Source of the DNA: Cyanobacteria bacterium UBA11153
Lineage (GTDB): Bacteria; Cyanobacteriota; Cyanobacteriia; Cyanobacteriales; Coleofasciculaceae
NCBI GenBank assembly: GCA_003511885.1
Contig: DOIX01000172.1
Coordinates: 1-8,451, forward strand
Length of the DNA stretch: 8,451 nt
Reading direction: 5' to 3'
The notes under the pieces were generated by a model. It ran no database searches. It was not told where the DNA came from and was given only the letters and a program-made list of their open reading frames with translations. The position numbers were made by a program, and so were the translations under genes. Position 1 is the stretch's first letter. Every line of letters begins with the position of its first letter. Below are positions 5,859-8,451 of the stretch, piece by piece.

Positions 5859-7121
5859 CTAGTCAACAACTGCTGCCCCTGAGTTACGCATTTTCCAAGC
5901 AAACTCTAGTAAATGAGTCCAGCGTTTTTGCATTTGCTTGACGGTGCAATTGAGAGCCTTAGCAATTTCAGCATCGCTCTTTTGTGCCTGTTTCATAGAC
6001 AGTAATTGCTGTTGTTTTTCATCAATTTCGCTCAAAAATGATTGCCAGCGATCCGATGTCATTCCTAATTTTTGGTCTAAATCTGCACCCAGCCATTGGT
6101 GAACTAGTTTCCAATGAGAAGAGCGAGAAAACTTTTCCACATGATATTTAAAACGCTGTTGTAAGTAGTCCCGCTGACGGGGAGTTAAACCAAGAATTTC
6201 ATCGATATCGGGTGCAGCCAAGTCTTGCATTTTTAAAACTAGATAATCAGCGCAATCAGAATGACCTTGAGATTGTAGATATTCGATTAATTCCGCAACC
6301 ACGCGATCGCGCAATACAGACTCGCTGGGGTCAACTGTATCAGAAATCAAGCGGGAACGGACTTGCTGCATGGCTCTCATCCGGCTATGCTCCTGAGCTT
6401 CCTCCCCTTTAGCAAATTCCACCGCTTGTTCGATATCAACAGGAGTTTCATTGGGTTGGCGTTTAGCAAAACTCTGTGCCCGCAGGACAATTAATTGCTG
6501 ACTGCTACGATTAGGTAACGTAATCCGGCGCTTGGCATATTGTTCCGTAAAAGCCATATACTCAGCCAGTTCAAGTTGAGTTCGAGGAGAATAATCAAGA
6601 TCCAGATTATTTTCCCTCCGAAAAGCCTTGAGAGACTCAGCATAAAAATCTTGCAAAAAGTCCTCAATTAAATTGTAACGAGCGGAAAACTTAAGCTGAG
6701 ATTGAGGTTGTGCCACATGACGATACACCATCACACTTAAGCTATTGTGTAACTCGACGCGACCTTGCTTAGAACCCAGCTTATAGTACTCCAAACACTT
6801 AGTCAGGCGATGACGTGCTAGAGTCAATTGCCAGGAATGAACTTGACCAGAAGTTTGAATGCGATCGCTCTTTGCACAAATCCGTTCCACTTCTAGGGCG
6901 ATGCGATTCACCACAGCTTTGGCGCGGCTGGGTAACCCTCCCATTTGTCCTGCACAACCGTTGCCATTTCCTTCCGGCTTCTTAGTAGGATATAGCGTTG
7001 ATTGCATTTCCGCCAACAAAAGCTCAACTAAAGCTTCAGTATCTGTTTGAGAGAAAACTTCCGGATTAGCCAAATTGCTTACAGAAGTTTGGTTGATAGA
7101 ATCGGCTGTTTTAACGTTCAT
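5859..7121 (-). CDS. hetZ: HetZ-like transcriptional regulator
   Basis: This 420-residue protein resembles HetZ, the DNA-binding regulator acting with HetR and HetP in heterocyst differentiation and patterning; homologues also occur in cyanobacteria that form no heterocysts. The match is from memory of the family: a variable N-terminus, then a conserved core with EVERICAKSDRIQTSG, a WQLTLARHRL segment and YKLGSKQGRVELHNSLS, and further on the segments DYLVLKMQDLAAPDIDEILG and RQRDYLQQRFKYHVEKF. Residues ~381-413 (KSDAEIAKALNCTVKQMQKR onward) look like a helix-turn-helix of sigma-region-4 type. I chose ATG 7121 over the upstream in-frame ATG 7148 because GAGGGG lies 7 bases before it and the longer form adds only nine unconserved residues. 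No partner genes such as patU or hetP are adjacent. Function in this organism may differ from that in Anabaena. Confidence 0.8.
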   Translation of the reverse strand: MNVKTADSINQTSVSNLANPEVFSQTDTEALVELLLAEMQSTLYPTKKPEGNGNGCAGQMGGLPSRAKAVVNRIALEVERICAKSDRIQTSGQVHSWQLTLARHRLTKCLEYYKLGSKQGRVELHNSLSVMVYRHVAQPQSQLKFSARYNLIEDFLQDFYAESLKAFRRENNLDLDYSPRTQLELAEYMAFTEQYAKRRITLPNRSSQQLIVLRAQSFAKRQPNETPVDIEQAVEFAKGEEAQEHSRMRAMQQVRSRLISDTVDPSESVLRDRVVAELIEYLQSQGHSDCADYLVLKMQDLAAPDIDEILGLTPRQRDYLQQRFKYHVEKFSRSSHWKLVHQWLGADLDQKLGMTSDRWQSFLSEIDEKQQQLLSMKQAQKSDAEIAKALNCTVKQMQKRWTHLLEFAWKMRNSGAAVVD

Positions 7122-7128
7122 GGTATTG

Positions 7129-7134
7129 CCCCTC
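7129..7134 (-). promoter_or_regulatory. Ribosome binding site GAGGGG of the HetZ-like gene
   Basis: On the - strand GAGGGG ends 7 bases before ATG 7121. It decides the start in favour of that codon over the ATG at 7148, which would lie upstream of this site. Confidence 0.7.
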
Positions 7135-7300
7135 AAGACTACAATCACTACTTACAAAGACACCAGGTTTAGGAAATCAGTTTCGGTTTTATCGCTGGTG
7201 AACTTGCTCTTGCTGTTCACAATTTCAATGTAGAATGCTACGCTTAACTCTCGGTTCATCCTTGTGTCACTAAATTTAGATCGCTATTTGATTGAGTGCA

Positions 7301-7309
7301 TCTAACCCC
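7301..7309. promoter_or_regulatory. Possible HetR half-site TCTAACCCC
   Basis: HetR of Anabaena binds a palindrome of the form GAGGGGTCTAACCCCTC upstream of hetP, with a related site at hetZ. TCTAACCCC here matches the centre and right half, but the left half (AGTGCA) is lost. It lies about 180 bases before the HetZ-like start codon. It is weak evidence, given mainly because of which gene it precedes. Confidence 0.2.
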
Positions 7310-7627
7310 ATTAACAGGCAGTTGATATCGTCTGAAACCTTTGCTGTACCAGGATTTGAAGATTTTACATCTTGGGGAGCATCTCGATGTATCGAGCATA
7401 TATCAGTGGACAATCAAGAAACTGGCTCGATTTTTTCTCTGTCGCCAGAAATTAATCGCCCCTTCCCTGTAGTATTGGGTTTACAGGCAAAAGCTACCCT
7501 CAGACGCAACCGGGCTGCGATTGAGACTGATTGCGATCGCACAGAACATGTTTCTACACCCTAGAACCTAAATCTGACAAGCTTTTCAGAAATTTCAGTA
7601 TGGAAATTAGATGCACATCAATCGAAC

Positions 7628-8302
7628 TTAGTTCCAACTTGTCTCACTTGGTACAGCCCAAGCGGTTGCGGCTTCCCATCCCAAACCTTGCCGCACAATC
7701 GCAGGCTCATCCCCAGTTAAATCTAGAATCGTTGACACCTGAGTTTTTGGTTCCGAGCCATCATCAACAATTATGTCTACTAAACTATCAAACTTGTCGA
7801 ATAGTTCGGCTGGTTCTAGTCTAACCATTAGAGATTGGTTATCCTCGTTATCTTCCTCTGGTAGATGGGCGGAAGTAGAAATAACAGGATTTCCTAGGGC
7901 TTTCAGCAGCGCTTGGCAAACAGGATGATCCGGTACGCGAATACCGCTAGTCTTGCGTTTGGGGTTCATTACCAACTTAGGGACTAACTTGGTTGCGGGT
8001 AGTAAAAAGGTATAAGGACCTGGAATCAGACTTCTCATAATCCGATAAGCTGAATCGGTTACCCAAGCATACTGAGTAATATTCGACAGCGAGGAACAGA
8101 GAAACGTTAGTGGTTTATCATTAGATAGTTGCTTCAAACGCCTTACCCTTTCTACTGCGGACTTGACAGTTAGGTCGCAACCAATCGCATAGACAGTATC
8201 TGTGGGATATAGCATCACAGCACCATCTTGGAGGGCTTCCTTAATTTCCTCTATTCGTCGTATTTGAGGTGTTTCCGGATGGACTTGGTAAATAATCGCC
8301 AT
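7628..8302 (-). CDS. yciO: YciO-type protein of the YrdC/Sua5 (threonylcarbamoyl-AMP synthase-like) family
   Basis: This 224-residue protein has the YrdC-like fold. Family members Sua5 and TsaC make threonylcarbamoyl-AMP for the t6A modification of tRNAs that read ANN codons; YciO members are a side branch whose role is less certain. Visible signatures are YPTDTVYAIGCDL, a LKQLSNDKPLTFLC segment, IPGPYTFLLPAT, KRKTSGIRVPDHPV and NPVISTSAHL; the last reads STSAH where canonical Sua5/TsaC usually have STSAN. The N-terminus IIYQVHPETPQ matches the E. coli YciO start (YIHPDNPQ), so I take ATG 8302; ATG 8311 would add three residues. It has no Sua5 C-terminal domain, which fits YciO/TsaC length. 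It lies 506 bases upstream of the HetZ-like gene on the same strand and is probably a separate transcription unit. Confidence 0.9.
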   Translation of the reverse strand: MAIIYQVHPETPQIRRIEEIKEALQDGAVMLYPTDTVYAIGCDLTVKSAVERVRRLKQLSNDKPLTFLCSSLSNITQYAWVTDSAYRIMRSLIPGPYTFLLPATKLVPKLVMNPKRKTSGIRVPDHPVCQALLKALGNPVISTSAHLPEEDNEDNQSLMVRLEPAELFDKFDSLVDIIVDDGSEPKTQVSTILDLTGDEPAIVRQGLGWEAATAWAVPSETSWN

Positions 8303-8403
8303 AAAAGTCATAATTTTCGAGAATGGTCAGATCATCCTACAGACCGTCCCCTGATTTACCCTTTTTGGACGGATTGAAGCGATTTTCAGTAGATTTATCT
8401 CTG

Positions 8404-8451
8404 TTAAGCTGCTACGTCTTTAATTTGTATAGCAACCGCCACATCGGTTAA
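8404..8451 (-). CDS. Possible C-terminal end of a gene running in from the right edge
   Basis: On the - strand, from the window edge, LTDVAVAIQIKDVAA reads to TAA at 8404-8406. The composition looks coding-like, but 15 codons are too few to name a family or be sure. If real, its stop lies about 100 bases upstream of the YciO-type start. The gap between them (8303-8403) has only a weak 6-bp inverted repeat (CCGTCC 8344, GGACGG 8367). Confidence 0.3.
   Translation of the reverse strand, partial: LTDVAVAIQIKDVAA

Larger units (their letters stand above)
7122..7627. other. Long leader/upstream region of the HetZ-like gene, no convincing gene
   Basis: The 506 bases between the YciO-type gene and the HetZ-like gene probably contain the promoter and a long 5' leader of the latter. 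Visible items are a small hairpin (GTGAAC 7198-7203 with GTTCAC 7215-7220, 11-base loop), a TCTAACCCC element at 7301-7309, and a HIP1 palindrome at 7533-7540. I found no confident -10/-35 pair. A 90-codon frame on the + strand (7292-7564) lacks a good start, a ribosome site and any family resemblance. Confidence 0.5.

Noticed and set aside
7292..7564. A 90-codon + strand reading frame upstream of the HetZ-like gene
   Set aside because: It begins with TTG directly after an in-frame stop, lacks a ribosome site, resembles no family and lies in what is likely the HetZ leader.
7531..7824. A 97-codon + strand frame overlapping the YciO-type gene
   Set aside because: It mostly lies antisense to a clearly conserved protein, so it is a shadow frame.
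8344..8372. Hairpin CCGTCC/GGACGG as a terminator before the YciO-type gene
   Set aside because: The stem is only 6 bp with a 17-base loop and no U-run follows in either direction.

Overview
The window looks like chromosomal DNA of a cyanobacterium, probably filamentous. The right half carries three copies of the cyanobacterial HIP1 palindrome (GCGATCGC at 6303, 6861 and 7533), a gene closely resembling the heterocyst-pathway regulator HetZ, and a YciO/Sua5-type gene of cyanobacterial style. The convergent intergenic region has GTAGGGT-type palindromic repeats like those scattered through filamentous cyanobacterial genomes. The species cannot be fixed from the sequence.

Left region (about 1-5567, all + strand): a compact toxin-like operon. 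The first gene (87-3437, reading frame open to the window edge) encodes a modular protein of about 1116 residues. In order it has an acidic, internally duplicated N-terminal leader of the style seen in cyanobacterial secreted or contractile-injection cargo, a peptidoglycan-binding-like helical module, a calpain-like (C2) cysteine protease with its Cys/His/Asn residues in place, a glycine-rich hydrophobic region, a CxxC-plus-coiled-coil segment, and a small C-terminal domain with an SGHY signature. It is followed after 17 bases by a 170-residue protein of unknown family, then by a paralogue of that protein interrupted by an in-frame TAG codon, then by an intact ADP-ribosylglycohydrolase. The arrangement of a large modular protein plus small paralogous downstream genes is typical of polymorphic toxin-immunity loci. 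I infer that the small proteins, and possibly the ADP-ribosylglycohydrolase, protect the producing cell. No secretion apparatus gene lies in the window.

Middle (5568-5858): a 291-base gap between convergent genes holding a perfect 14-bp inverted repeat with an overlapping alternative hairpin, and a decayed related copy.

Right region (5859-8451, all - strand): a HetZ-like regulator (start best placed at 7121), a 506-base gap upstream of it without a convincing gene, a YciO-type protein (start best placed at 8302), and at the right edge the possible last 15 codons of another - strand gene. The absence of HIP1 sites from the first 5.8 kb, against three in the last 2.6 kb, fits acquisition of the toxin operon by transfer, although the numbers are small.
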